DNA from: Poecilobothrus nobilitatus
Lineage: Eukaryota > Arthropoda > Insecta > Diptera > Dolichopodidae
Length of the DNA stretch: 64,000 nt
Assembly (NCBI GenBank): GCA_947095535.1
Contig: OX352774.1
Span: 209,486,965 to 209,550,964 of the forward strand
Direction: 5' to 3'
Shown: in pieces, positions 41,601-56,400 of the stretch
Position numbering within the stretch: position 1 is the first letter of the stretch
Layout: each line of letters begins with the position of its first letter
Notes under the pieces: model-generated
Seen by the model: the letters and a program-made list of their open reading frames with translations, nothing else
Database searches by the model: none
What the model was told of the DNA's origin: nothing
Position numbers and translations under genes: made by a program

Positions 41601-44600
41601 TCAAACGAACTTTTTAAAGTTCATAATAAATTTTCGAAATACATAATTTTAATTTTCCATGTATACATGAATTTGCACCATATGTTACATTTTTATGTTC
41701 TGACATTTTTGATTCCACTTGTTGCTAAACTTTTAATACTAATGTTATGTTATGTTATGTTATGTTATGTTATGTGGAAAATAATTTAAATTTATTTCGA
41801 AAGTTTAAGGTCAAAATCATTACCACATGAGTTCAATTATAAAATATTTATTCAAATATAATTTAATTGTTTATTTTGAAAATATTATTAAAAATCATTT
41901 TAATTTTTCATTATTTTTAGAATATAATTTATATAGGATTAAGGATGGTGTATGGAAAATATTTAATTGGTATTATTACATATTATTATTTAAACATGTT
42001 ATTCTCCTTTTATGCAATACTTTATTAAAAGTTGAAAGTAATGAACAGAAATCCTAAAATTTATAATGAATTGAACAATGAAAAAAAAAAATGTAAAATT
42101 AAATTAAATTAAAACAATAAAATTCTAAAAATTTTCTCTTTATAATCATAAAAATAAAATTATCTAAAGTATATCATAAAAATAAATATTAATTATTCAG
42201 AGTGACATTTTTAAGAATAACATTATTTAACTTTTTTCTTTTTTTTTTTTTGATTTACAAAAAAAAGATCAAACAAGAATATAAATTTTTAATTTATATT
42301 TATAGTTTACAATACATATTATACAATATTATATAAATGATAGGTGTTATAAATAATTCTTTTTGAAATTATTTAGCAAATAAAGTTTTTTTTTTTTTTT
42401 GTTTTTGAATTGAACAATAAATTTAAATGGGAGCCAGTCGTTTTGTCAAAAAAAAATATTGAAAAAATCGATTATAGCGAAGAATGTTGATAAATAAAAT
42501 GTTGAAAAAAAAATCTCGAATTATAATTTTGCAAAAAAAAATTTTTCAACATTTTTTTTAAAGTAGTATATTTTAGAAATAGTTACACAAATCAGTTTTT
42601 ATCATTCCCGAAATGTGTACCTAAAAAATATAAGAGTTTCAATAATATGTTTAGCGGGATTTTGGAGCGACAACTCCCACTGTTATAAGTACTTTATTGT
42701 TGAAATATATATGTAATAAAAATAATTAGAAGAACTTTAAGAGTTGAATTCAAAATAAGCCAATCAAAATATTACAGGGTATTTATTCCCTTTTTCCAGA
42801 ATATTTATAAAAAGTGTATATGCAAGATTCTGAATTAAAAGAAACTTTAGAGTTGGATAAAATAAGGGTATTCCCTTTTCCAAAAAATTTATATATATGT
42901 ATATGCAAGATCCTCAATTAGAAGGGATCTTATAATTGGTTACAAAATCAGGGTTATTCGTCTTTTACAAAATATTCATATATACTTATATATATGTGAG
43001 ATTCTGAATTATAGTTGGGATTTTAGAGTTGTATTAAAAATCAGGATCATTTGTTTTTTCCAGAATATTTATATATAATATATTGCGTATATGAGATTCT
43101 GAATTGGGATGGATTTTAGAGTTGGTTGGATTCAAAAACAGGGTAATTCGGTTTTTCCAGAATATTTATATATATGTGTATGTGAGATTCTGAATTAGGA
43201 GGGATTTTAAAGTTAGCTTAAAAAGCAGGGTTAGACGCCTTTTCAGGAATTATTTATATATGTAAATATATGTAACATTGTGCTTAAGGAAGGATAAATA
43301 AAATTAAAAAAAAACTTATTTTAAATCTATATATTTCAGCATTTTTTTTTTTAACATTTGTGCCTATTCGACATATTTTTTGCAACATTTTTTTTTTATA
43401 ACATTTTTTGCATTCAACATTTTTTGGATTCAAAATTTTTTTTTTTCAACATTTTCTTTTCTAACATTTTTAATTCGACATTTTTTTTTCAACAAATTGA
43501 CCCACATCCAATATAAATCCTTAATAAATACCAAAATCATTTTTTAAATTAATATAAAATCAGGTATATTTTAAACATGAAAATTAATCAGAAATTTTTT
43601 CATCCTTGTTCAGTTCTATTGGAGTTTTAAGTACGTATAGAACTGAACTTTACCTATTATTACTTTCAAAACATTCTTCAAAAATACTAACACAAAAAAA
43701 ATTTAATTTATTTGATATTATGTATTTTTCTTTAATTTTTAAAAATATTTAAATATTAAAGTTTAATTAGCATTTTAAAAATATAACAAAAAAAAATAAA
43801 TTTTTAGGTTATATATTTATTATTTTTGGTTATATATACATAATATATATGGTTTGGTTATATATACATAAGGTTATATTATAAGAATTAAAATCATTTA
43901 ATTATGATTAATTAATCATAATTAAATAATTTTAACTGGAAGCTACAAAAAAGGTAAAAAACTTTGATAATTGCAAGGAGATACAACCATTTATTAACAA
44001 AATTTATAAGCAATCAAACAAACCTCAATTATTGAAATAGTAAATTTGCCCCAGAATTCATTAAGATCAATAAAAAAAAAAACTAAAATATAAAAAGAAT
44101 AAATAAAATTTATTATTCAATTCAAAAATATTGAGCTTCAATTGTCTTTGCATTATAACACTATTTATTCACGGAAATTTTACATTCTTAAGCATCTTAA
44201 GCTTCTCAATAAGGATAAATTTTTAAAAATAAAACTGTAAATATTTAACTCTAACTTTAAATCAGATCTGAAATCTATATTTGGTTAATAACTAGCTTAT
44301 AGCGTTAAAAATATCTAGCCCAATTTTTTCTAATACTATAGGGAAAAAGACATTATGCTAAAAATAGTTGCCTCACAAGCAAAATCGGAGCAAAAAATGG
44401 AAAATATGGAAGCATTAATATCACATAATTAAAGTTATTTGTTAAGAAGTAAAAGTTATAAAAGAATATCATATTATTTCAGACATAAAAATTTATTATT
44501 CTATTATATAATAAATTAAATTTATTATTAAAATATTTTGAGTAAATTTATTATTAACCAATATAAAGATTCAATTTGAATTATTGCAAATTATAATTAG

Positions 44601-47537
44601 AAGAAATTAACAAACTATGTACCTATCAACGTTAAAACGACATCGAAATAATGATATTATTAAGTTTTTTATAGAATCTTCCATCAAAAAATTTATTTCT
44701 TTTATAAAATACCTATTTATAAAGAATACAACAATACTCCAATATTATATTTAGCGTTGTAAATTAATTTTTTTTTAACTTAAAATGCAATTTTACTATT
44801 TTAGAAGCTCTTATATTTAATTAAGTATCATATTCGTTCATTCATTTAAAGTATTAAATTTCATTTACAAATTTTAATACTTACTAATAGGGTACAACAA
44901 TTTAAAGCCACCGTGGTAATAGCTTTAAATATCCATTAAATATTAAAAAAAAACAAAAAAAAAAAAAGGTTTAGATTTACGGGTTTTTGCCTAAATCATT
45001 ATAAATCAAAAACATATACATTTAATTATATTTATTATTGTTATTTTTTTTTTTTTTAATAATTAATTTGAAAAATATAAAACGAAAATCCCTTCACAGC
45101 CGCATATAATCTTCTATGATATCCTTGAAAAACAAAAAAGGAAACAGTAACAAAAAGAGAGAGAGAGAGGGAATCCACGTGAATAGAATTATACTGGATT
45201 ATAAATAACATCACGTAAAAAAAAAAAATTTGTTTTTTCCTATTTATATTTAATCATAATCATCATAAGGGATAAAAATGTCTTCTATTTTTATATTTTT
45301 GTGTTATATTTGTTTTTTTTTTTTTTTTAAATAATGAAAATTTTAAGACGCTAAATAAAAATCCTTACTTAATTTTAGAAGTAATAGAAATCTATAAAAA
45401 ATATAATTTCCGCTCTTATATTATTATTGGTATTAAAAATAAATATTTATTAAAAATTTTTGAAATTTCCAAATTTTTATTTTATTTTATTTTAAATTAT
45501 TTTAACTAAAACTTACTTCACTTTAATTTAAACATACATTAAAATTTTGAAATTTATGACCTAAAGTTAAGGAATACCGGTTTAATTAATGCATAGGAGG
45601 TAAATATTTCCTATGGGAAGGAAATTACTAAAAAAAAACATGTTCAATTAAAGCCAGGCCTAACCATGCAAATATTATAAATTTAGAGGCCTCGATGGCC
45701 TAGTGGGTAAGAGCACCGAGGGAGTATGGGTTCGAATCCCACACACGTCGTAAGAGTTATTCCCCCTTACGACATTTACAGACTCGCCTGAACAGGAAAG
45801 GCTGTGTATCTTCCTGTCCACATTTATTTGGCAGAGAAATGCTTTAAAAAAAAAAAATTATAAATTTATTGATTTATTTATTTATTATTATTAATATCCC
45901 TTCATTTGTTTGGCCAGCTATCGTAAGAGCATGTGGGTCAGCTTTTGTGATAAATGTTACAATATAATTAAATTCAATGGTTCTCATCAATAAAAGGTAG
46001 ATCTCCAAAGACAGATAGTATACATTAAATGTTAAATATTTAAGAATTAATAGTATAACTAGAAGAAGGCGACACTAAATTAAAACAACTCTTTCAAAAA
46101 TATTGGTTTTTTCTTTTTTGTTTTGTGAAAGTTTATAAGATGAAACCACCAGATAATATCTTTTCGGAAAAATATTTTTTTTTTTTTTAACTTTAGTATA
46201 ATTACGAGTATACTTATCTACTTGGTTAGTTTTATTTTAAAATAAACCAGAATACCAATATTGGTATTTTTCCATCATAAATTTCATATATGCATTTGAC
46301 AAATGTAATTTTCTTAAATGAAGATTTCAAACCATTCAGCAATTTTTCTCTTTTATTATTGATATACCTAATCAATAAGTCCTGTAATGTTACAAATAAT
46401 TCTAAACAAAAAAATTAAAATCAACACAAATTTTCTGCTCAGAATATAATAATATATATAATCTATATAGAACTTCATAAGCCAGAACTACACTTCACAT
46501 TGGGCCGAATGCATAAAACTGATCTTAAGCTTAAATCTCCCTTTTTCAAACAAATCTACGAGTTCAAGCGTAATTTTAGTTTGAAAAAATAATATTTAAG
46601 TTCAAGCTGAGTTTTATGCATTCGGCCCATTATCTATTTCATCCAACCAAATCGGGCAGTGTATAAGTGGTCGACTTTTCACGTAAAAAGTCTCGGGTTA
46701 AACTTTAGTCAGATAAAAATATTACCTATATAAAATATAATAATATAATATAAAAAAAATAAGTAATTTAATTATAATTTAATACTTTTACCGCAATTAT
46801 ATCTGAAAAGGAAAATTTAATTTAATTCCTCATCACATTTGATACATTTCCTCATTGTACGTCGTGGAGAAATCAAAATAAATAAATAAATAAAATTAAA
46901 TATTTTAGTTATAAAATTTCAGCTTTAAATTTTGAAATAATTATAAGTTAACATAAAATTTTTAGAATTTTGTTTTTGTTAAAAAAAAAAAAAAGAATCA
47001 AAACTTATAGGATACTTTAAACCAGATTTTAACCAACTTTAAAAAAGTTATTAAAATATAACCTTATAATTTCATTTTAATTATTTTCTCCAAATCTTGA
47101 AAGGGTTTACATATATATAATATTTTTCAAAAACAAAATAAATTTAAAATATATATTATATAATAATTATAAAATATAATGAAGTCCTTTTTCACAATGA
47201 TGTTATCTGTTGTTATTTTGTTTACTATTTAAAATTAAAAATATTAAAGTTTCATACATTTTATTCTGTAAATTTTCATTCCTACTTTCTACCCATTTTC
47301 TTTTTAATGTTCTGCTAATATTTACAATGACTCTTTAAATTAATTTGAATGAATGCTGAAAACAAAAAATAAGACAATCCTTAAAGAAGAGTAAAGATAG
47401 CACTACAATTGAGAAAACATTCCTTCATAAAGGAAAAAAAAGCCAAACATAAAAAGAATAATGTATATGTGTTTACTCAGGTATTATTTAAAGGCAAAAA
47501 AAGGACAACGAAATATTGTTATTAATACCTAATGCTA

Positions 47538-47568
<31 letters not shown>

Positions 47569-50428
47569 ATGGTTGGTTGTATTTTTTAATTGAGTATAAC
47601 AATAAAATAAAAATATTTATTAAATTTCATTACAATACAAATAAGTTAATGGTTATAAGTTTATTTTCTTTTCCATCCTTGTTTTTTTCTATATCTAAAT
47701 AGAAAGAATGTATATGGTAAATGAAAAAAGAAACTTTTCTAATATATAATACTTTTAATGTTATACATTTTTTTTTCACCACCAAACTTTTAAACCCTTC
47801 ATTTATTTCTATATAAGAATTTAAACAGTAGCAGCAAATTAAATTGGTATATTTAAAAAAAAATTTTATTTTTTCCTAAAATTATTTCAAATTTGTATTT
47901 AATAGTATTTGATATAAACTTTACATAAATATATATAATTTTTTCAACATGAATCAGAATTAACAGAATCTGCACTAAAATTTAATTCCAAATCAAATTT
48001 TTAACAGAAAACACGAATACTATACTCTTTTAATCTCGATTAATATAATTTTAAATTTTTACGTTTCATATCTTTATTTTTATATGTGATCCCAAATTTT
48101 AAGGATGAAACCTAGCTGTTTTAAATACATAAAACAAGTCTATAATCTTTCTCAAATATTCCTGTTTAAAAATAAACTACAAAAAAGTTTCAAAACAAGA
48201 AACTTTGTAAATCAAGGAGGATCAAAAAATCAAAATTCATCAAGGTTTTATGGTCGATTTTTCCGGCAAAGTAAATGAAAAAAAAATTAAAATGAAATAT
48301 ATTCATAATGCAAGAAATTTAATTTTCTATTACTGTAGAAATAAAACTAATTTACTTGAGTTTATGTTACGGTAAAAATAGGATAACAAATATTTTGTCT
48401 TTTTAATTTCTTCCCTCTAAAAGTAAAAGAAAAGGTTCAAATATTCCAAAAAAAATTTATGAATAAAAGAAATTATAAGTAAAAAAAAAAAAAAAATTTT
48501 TAAATTAACGATACTCTGCTATTACCGTAAATTACTTTAAAAGTTTTTCTTTTTCTTGTTGACTAATTCTTTATATTTGTAGATACTGTGCTTTTTTTTT
48601 TTTTTTTTTGTTTAATAATATTTTCTTTAAACATAAATTTTAGAAGATGTCCTAAAATTTTTTACCAAATAAATTATATAAAAAAAAAAACGATGTATAA
48701 ACAATTTTCATTTATTTCCGAAGAATTTTAAAAAAAAAAATTTTATTTAAAATTTTTAGGAGATTATTAAAATATGTAACTTAAAACTATTTAAGGATAA
48801 TAAATCATGGAATTACCATTTATTTATATTTATAATGGAAAAAGAATTATTGCACAATATAAACAATATCGTCCCTTTAAAAAAAAAATAATCCCATAAA
48901 TAACTGTAGAATAAAATTACAAAAGAATGAATATAATAAATACGTATATTTAATAGAGGGATATAAAGATGTACTTTCTTAACTAAAGTAAAAATTAGGA
49001 TTTAAGGAAATTTATTTTAAAAATCAGAATATACAATTAGTATTGATTATTAATATTTGATATGTATACATTGAACCGCATTGATATTTAAGTCTTTAAG
49101 GGAAAAAAATAATAAAAATATATTTATTTTCATAGCATATAATCTAAATATAATTTAAGTTATTTAAGTTTCAAATCAGGATTAATAGCATCTGATTTAT
49201 AATGTTACAATAAATACTTTAGAAATATACATATTTAACTATATTTTAACTATATTTTAACTATATTCCAATTCTTTATCTATTTCAATTCCTTAATACA
49301 TGCTTTAAATAAAATATTAATATAATTATTTAATAAACTAAATATAATTCTAAAGAAGCTTAAAAATAAAAATTTGGTTAGTCCAAATAATATAAAGCAA
49401 ATATTTCTACTTAAAATATTCAACACTTGTTTAAAAATTAGGTATTTTCTGATTCCTGGAAAATTGCTATGGTAATTTTCATTTCTTAACCAAACAAAAT
49501 CAAACCGGACTTTAAAAATTATAAAATATTAATACTCCTTTTCGAAAAATTAATAAACTGTAGATTAAAACAGATATATAAAACTAAACCAAAATAATTT
49601 TTAAAATAAATTTTATTAAAATTTTTCATTCAAAATAATCTTTAATATATACTATTATAAATTAAAACATTTATTAAGGTTATTTTTAGTTACTTATTTG
49701 AATATCAGTGAATATTTTATAATTTTTTGTGTATGATAAAAAAAAATATATCCCGTTATTATACCAACTAAAATTATTCAATTACCAACCAAATTTAGTT
49801 TTCATCCTTTACACTACATTAGTTCCCAACAGGATCGTTTAATATACTTTTCTCTCAAAAGAATTATCAAAAAACAAACCAAAAAAAAACACAATACAAT
49901 ATTTACAAGCCAAAAAAAAGAGCCCAAAATATGGAAAACAATTTTCTCCCTTTAATTTTGCTTTGTTGAACTTAAACTTTAATACATATTAATAACAAAC
50001 AAAAAGAAAAAACTTATTATATTAAACGAACCTAAGCAAAAACAACCCACAGTCATTATCGGCAAAGAAAAAAATTTAAAGTACAACCCAAGGATATCTC
50101 TATAGCTGCTTTCGTTAAATCTTATTAAAATGAACAATAGCTTATATAAATAATGTGTGAAACGTTATTTTTAACACTTTATGGCCGTTTCCTCAATGAA
50201 TTTCCAATACAGGCAAACTGGTTGAAGTCACACTTCATAGACAGAATTTTAATGCATACTCGCCAATTTTCAAATTGGGAAGAACGTTTACAATCTTTGT
50301 ATTTCAAATTTTCAGCATGTGGAGTATTACGTGATAGCTGTTGTACTTATACATTTCTACTGTACTGATATACTACTGTATACAACTGATTAAATTAAAC
50401 AAATAATTTTAGTGTCGATACATATTCG

Positions 50429-50464
<36 letters not shown>

Positions 50465-53400
50465 TTAATTAGAGAGGAGCAAATAGGTCGGTAACCGGTA
50501 ACTAATTAAGAAATAGAAATAGTACTACTTATCGTGGTATTTACTAGTAATATTTATCGTGGTATTTACTAGTAATACTTATCGTGGTATTTACTAGAAA
50601 TACTTATCGTGGTATTTACTAGTAATACTTATCGTGGTATTTACTAGTAATACTTATCGTGGTAATACTTACGTTGGTATAGTGAACGAAATTTTAAATT
50701 TTAAAGTTTTCTCAAAATCTTGAAAAGAGAAAAGGAGCGCAAAAAAAGAAATGGAAAGGATACAAAAATATAGAAAAAAACTAAAAAATTCGTCTAAATA
50801 TGAAATATAAAAATATTGTTTGAGTTCATAAATGCAATACATGATTATATAATTTTTTTTTTGTTTTCTGGTCTTTTATACTTTTACTTATTTTATTTTA
50901 TTATTCATATAACATTTTTTATACAATTGAAATAAAATTTACTAAAAAAAAAAATAGTCTTGTTTTTCAATATTTTTTGTTGTAACCATTGTATATGCCC
51001 TTTTTTATGCACGATATAAATGCTAAGTTGTCATATTAATATGTCTATGTTTTTGCTTTAAGTGTTATTAGATTTTTATTTGTCCTCTTTCTAGTTTTTT
51101 TTTTTACTGAACTTATAAATTTCAAAACAGTTACGTTTATACAAAAACAAAAAAAATATGAGACATATATAAATATTTTTTTGAAAATTTCAATAGCAAA
51201 AATGGATATATAGAACTAAATAAAAGGCTATAAATCATTTAATCTTTAATTGAAAAATTATGATCACTTGACTATTTACCAATATATAAAAATTATATTT
51301 AATCTCTTATTATTTTACTATTTCTCACCTATTTATACTATTAAAATAAAATAAATATCAATCCTTTTTTCCATTTATTATTTTTTAAATGCAATGCAAG
51401 AAAATATACGCACGCCTGAAAATATGCAAAATCACTACTTATTGAAAATTTTTTGTACATATTTTAATAGTTACATAAAAGTCAGCATGAATGAGCTAAA
51501 ATATCTCGTTAAAATCAATTTTACTACAGAACATGAAGTTTTGAAGTTTATAATAATTATATGATATTTATAAAAACTTTGTAATATTACAAACAAAAAA
51601 TTAGAACACTACGACATTTAGGATGAGAATGTTCACAGGATAAATTAAACAGTAGTAATTTTTATTTAAAATTTTTTTTTAGTGCTTTTTAAAAATGAGT
51701 TTGAAAATGTTTTCTTTTTTTTTTAAGACATAAAAAGCATATACATATTATAAAAACTATTTTCATTCTCTCCATTTTGTCTTATAACTTCAAATTAATG
51801 GCATCATAATATGGGTGCCAAACTAAATGAAGATTAAAGGGAAAATTATGATTTTGTCATGATATTATTAGCATTAAACTCTTATAATATATATGTATAT
51901 GTTTATACTTTTTTATAGAACTTAATTTTGCATAATAATCTGAATTTAATATAACAAATTTTTTTTTGGGATAAAAAAAAACTTAAATATCACAAGTGTA
52001 AAACGATAGAATAACAATAAACTATAGGAAAACTTTATTTTTTTTTTTAGTTAGAAATTTATGAACCTGTTGAATTTTTATTCTATTAAAACATGTGCTG
52101 CAATATTAAATTCAATTCAGTGAAATTAAGATCTCAATATTTAGCGTAAAAAAAAAATACATTTTTAGAATGGAAAAATCATTTTCCAAAAATATGTTTT
52201 CATAATTGAAGACAATTATGTATCCTTTAGAACTATCGAACTAAAAATAATCACTTATATGAAACTAAACATTAGATAATAAGTAATATTACATTTCTGA
52301 TAATAATAGCGCTTTATGGAAAACTATTTAGCAACTAAATTACAATAGTTATAAATTATATAATTTATTGATTTATTTTAAACAGTTATAAAAAAAATAT
52401 CTAAAAATACATGAATATAAAAAAATATATAATATTCAAAGTTATTTTAAATGCAATTAATACAAAACCAACATTTAATGTCTGTAGCATGACAATCTAT
52501 TAATTTTAAAAAGGACCTGCATTCTAATTCGCAGTCGATTCATTTTGGCACCTCAAAAATTGATCGACTCTATAGTTTTTTCGATGTTCTACAAATACAT
52601 CTATCTCTTATTCTTTCCCAACACATGTTTTCTTATCTCAATTTTCGGATCTAATTGATTTATAAATTCGTAAAAAAATTTTTTTTCCTCCTTTTTTAAA
52701 TTTTTTTAAAGATTAATAAATTATAAAATAATTCATAAATTTAATTTCAATAATTTTTTGAAATTGAAATTTTAATTAATTTAAGCATATAAACGCCAAT
52801 ACAAGTTTTTATAGAAAATAATTTATGAAAATATTATAATGTATTTTAAAGGATATAATGAATAATTTATTGAAATTATCAGTTTTAAATATAGTTATAT
52901 TGAAATTATTAATAATTATTAAAAATGAAAAATTATTAATAAGAGATTATTTATAATTTTTTTAATATTTTTATTATTTTTTTTTTTTTTTTGGTTTTGC
53001 CACCACATTTAAGTTGATGAAAAAATAAATCAACTTTTCTTTTTTAGGTATAGTTGCGGTACAAGTATTAATTTATAATTATATTATTTGTTTTTTATTT
53101 GACATTATTATATTTTATATATTATTTTGACCAGACCGAGGTTTGAACTCGAGACCTTTAGCCTGAATGATTGTTGAATATTATGTTAAAATTTTTTGAA
53201 AATTGAGTACTGTAAAAAATATATTTTTGTATGTGTTTTGTATTTTGTGTCATAGTTTACATCATGTTTCTAAAAAAACAATTTAGAATTGTACATTCAT
53301 TCGTCTAATTGGTATATGATTTCTATACCGTTGTTTAAAGTTTGAAATAAAGGAATAATATTGATCCTGTTGAGTTTTTATTCTATTTAAACATGAACTT

Positions 53401-56400
53401 AAATAAGTTTCGTATAGGATTTTTATATTAATGTAAATAGTTTGAGATAAAGGAATGAAATTTTAACCAAAGATAGATGATCTCATCATAAAATTCATTT
53501 TTATGTATTTGTAAGGGTTCAAATTAAAATTTTAAGAGGAAGAGGAGGAAAGTCTTTGTATAGGAGCGTACAAGTACTGTTTCTTTATATATTTATTATT
53601 TTCACTAAGCCGTTGATTTCTTATAACTATGTTGTACAAGATTATAAAACACAAACATGAATAATATTTGTGCGCCATCTATTATCTTTTACAAGAATTA
53701 TTTTATTTTTATTTATTTTATATTTTCGTTTGAACCTTGAAATCTTTCGATTAGATGACTGAATTCTTTACCACTACGCCATTTCTCATATATCATTGAA
53801 TTTTTGTATTAGTAATTTGAATACCTTATACAAACCGAATTTCCTCTACAAAGCTATAAAAAATTTAATTTATTTTCAATTAAATTTTTATTGAAAATAA
53901 ATTAAAAACATTAAGTGTATTTAATATTCAAGTTTTTTTATTTTTTTATTAAATAAATTAATTCAGAAATTTCGTAAATAAAATAATGAAAAGTTATAAT
54001 AAACGTACAGTTTATCAAAAAATTTTATGTTTCCCTCTATTTTTCAAAAAGTACAATAATCCAAATTTGTTTTTTTGACAAATTCACCGTTTAACCAAAT
54101 CAGATATACATATATTAAATTTACAAAAATCCCAAAAAAAAAAAAAAAAAAATTATTTTTTAATTAAATTTTAAAGCTTAAATTCAACGAACCGTTTAAA
54201 ATAATGTGAATAACAGTGAGTGTAACAAAATTTCATGAACGCACCCTTTTTTAAATATTATTTTAAGGTTTATTACCGTTACTAACAATTATATACGGAT
54301 GAAACAACACGTAAACGAAATTGTTAGAAATTCATTATTATCAGCTTAATTTTAATTTTAAATAAGTAAAAATAACTACACCAACTACATAATATATAAT
54401 AATATTTTTATATGTATTGTATTTTTAAATGTTTTAGTAAAATAAGTATTTTTTTTGTTTTATTTAAAAAAAAAAAGTGATTCCTCTATTAATAAAAATA
54501 TTCTTTTCATATATACTCAATCCAAATTGAAGATTAAAATAGTTAAAATCCTATTTTTTTGAATTTTATAATAATGATCAGAAAAGGTAAAGTATCCTTT
54601 ATAATTTATATTATCCTAGATGTATACTTTAATTTAAAATCTTTTTCTAATTTAAATAAAAACCGATTATTTTAGACTATGTCACATGTTAAATATATAT
54701 TATGTACAGATATATTTATATAGATATAGAGATAGTTTTGATATAGTCCTTGATATAATCTAAAATTTTCTATTATCATGAGCAAACTATTAAAAAAAAT
54801 TAAAGCGTAATTTGATTAACTAACTATTTTGTTACATAATGTTATAAGGAGAGTGATTAAAAATGGATATTTTAAAAATTTAATTAAAAGTCAAATAACA
54901 GTTCAATTCAGAAGTTTTGATCATTATAATAACAAAAATAATTTTGATATTGATTATTGACTATTGATTATGTCTAATTGTAAAATGATCAAAAAAATTT
55001 TAGAAAATTTGCAAATCTAATCTTAATTTTAGTTTTGATATAAAAGCTGTATTTTAGTTAAATCATTAAATAAATTTTAGATTTCTTTTTTTACAGTCTT
55101 TCTATAGATAAGGTAATCATTTATTCGTTTTATATTTCTTCTCATAGCATATCGAGTATTCATTTTTATTTAAATTTGATTTAAAACGTAATCTCATATT
55201 GGATTCTCCTAAAAAACCTAAACAGTTTGTTGATTAAACTTTTAACTACCAAACAGATTGTAATCATTGTATTGCACAAGGGAAACATGTTATACAATAA
55301 ATCTTACAATTTCTTCTTCCAGCATCCAGTAACTCTTCATATTTCCCAATTTCCTTTATTCCTATTTTTTCAATCCCCTAAATAAACAGTACATCATTCC
55401 ATATTGTTCTAACTTATTTGGTTTAAAAGGAAGGTGGCGTTTGATTAATTAAAGTCCAACACTACTAAAGAGAATTCGCGGATTGATCTCGTCGGTATCT
55501 TTCGAAATTTCAATCTAACAAAAAAAAAATCTGTATGACTAGGAAGTAGCATAATTCGATCGAAATTGTATTATAATTATAATATATAGATATATATTTT
55601 TATATTTATATATAGCTTTTAAAGTATTGATTATATTTTAAAGTTCGAAGTAAATAAATTTCGAAGTAAATATATGGTTGGCAACCCAAAACAAAAATCT
55701 TTTCTCTTATTTTGAAACTGAAATTTTTAGTTATTTTATTATATCCTATATCTTATACAAAAGATAATCTACCAATTTTCTTCTTTTTTTATAAAATTTT
55801 TTCAAAAATAAATTACTGTGAAATGAATCCAATTTTCTTTTTTTTTTTTTCTTTTTTTTTCTAATTCCAAAAAATTGTAACCATACTACACATTATGTAT
55901 ATATTTAAATAAACAAAACCAAAAAATAAAATAAATAAATAAGAATAGAAAATAAAATATTTTAACAAAAAAAATTTTATGTATATAATTACTATCCATT
56001 ATAAATAAATAAATTTTTGTAAGCGAACAAAAAGTTAGTTAACTATTCACTAAAAAATAAACCAAAAGTACAAACCATTTAAAAAATTTAAATAACATTT
56101 TTAATTGTCATTTTTCAATTTCTTTAAATGGCAATATTTTAATGACATTTTAAATTAACTATAAAATAAATTTAATATAATAATATAATTTTAAATGGCA
56201 GCATTTAAATTAAATTAAACGATTAATTAGAAAAAAAAAAAAATTGTCTTTTATTTTAAACAATCTTAGATATTTTAGAATTGGTTTAAAACATTTTATT
56301 TAATTATTACATCAAAAACAAAAATAAATAAAACAAACATTTTTTGAATAGAATTAAAGTTAAATAAAAAAAAATAATTAATTGTAAGTTGAAAATGGTT

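Noticed and set aside
41742..41775. Telomere-like repeat
   Set aside because: The unit is ATGTT, not TTAGG, and it is a short isolated microsatellite.
53138..53160. T-arm-like sequence GGTCTCGAGTTCAAACCTCG on the minus strand
   Set aside because: No A box or tRNA body lies upstream; a perfect short palindromic stem can arise by chance.
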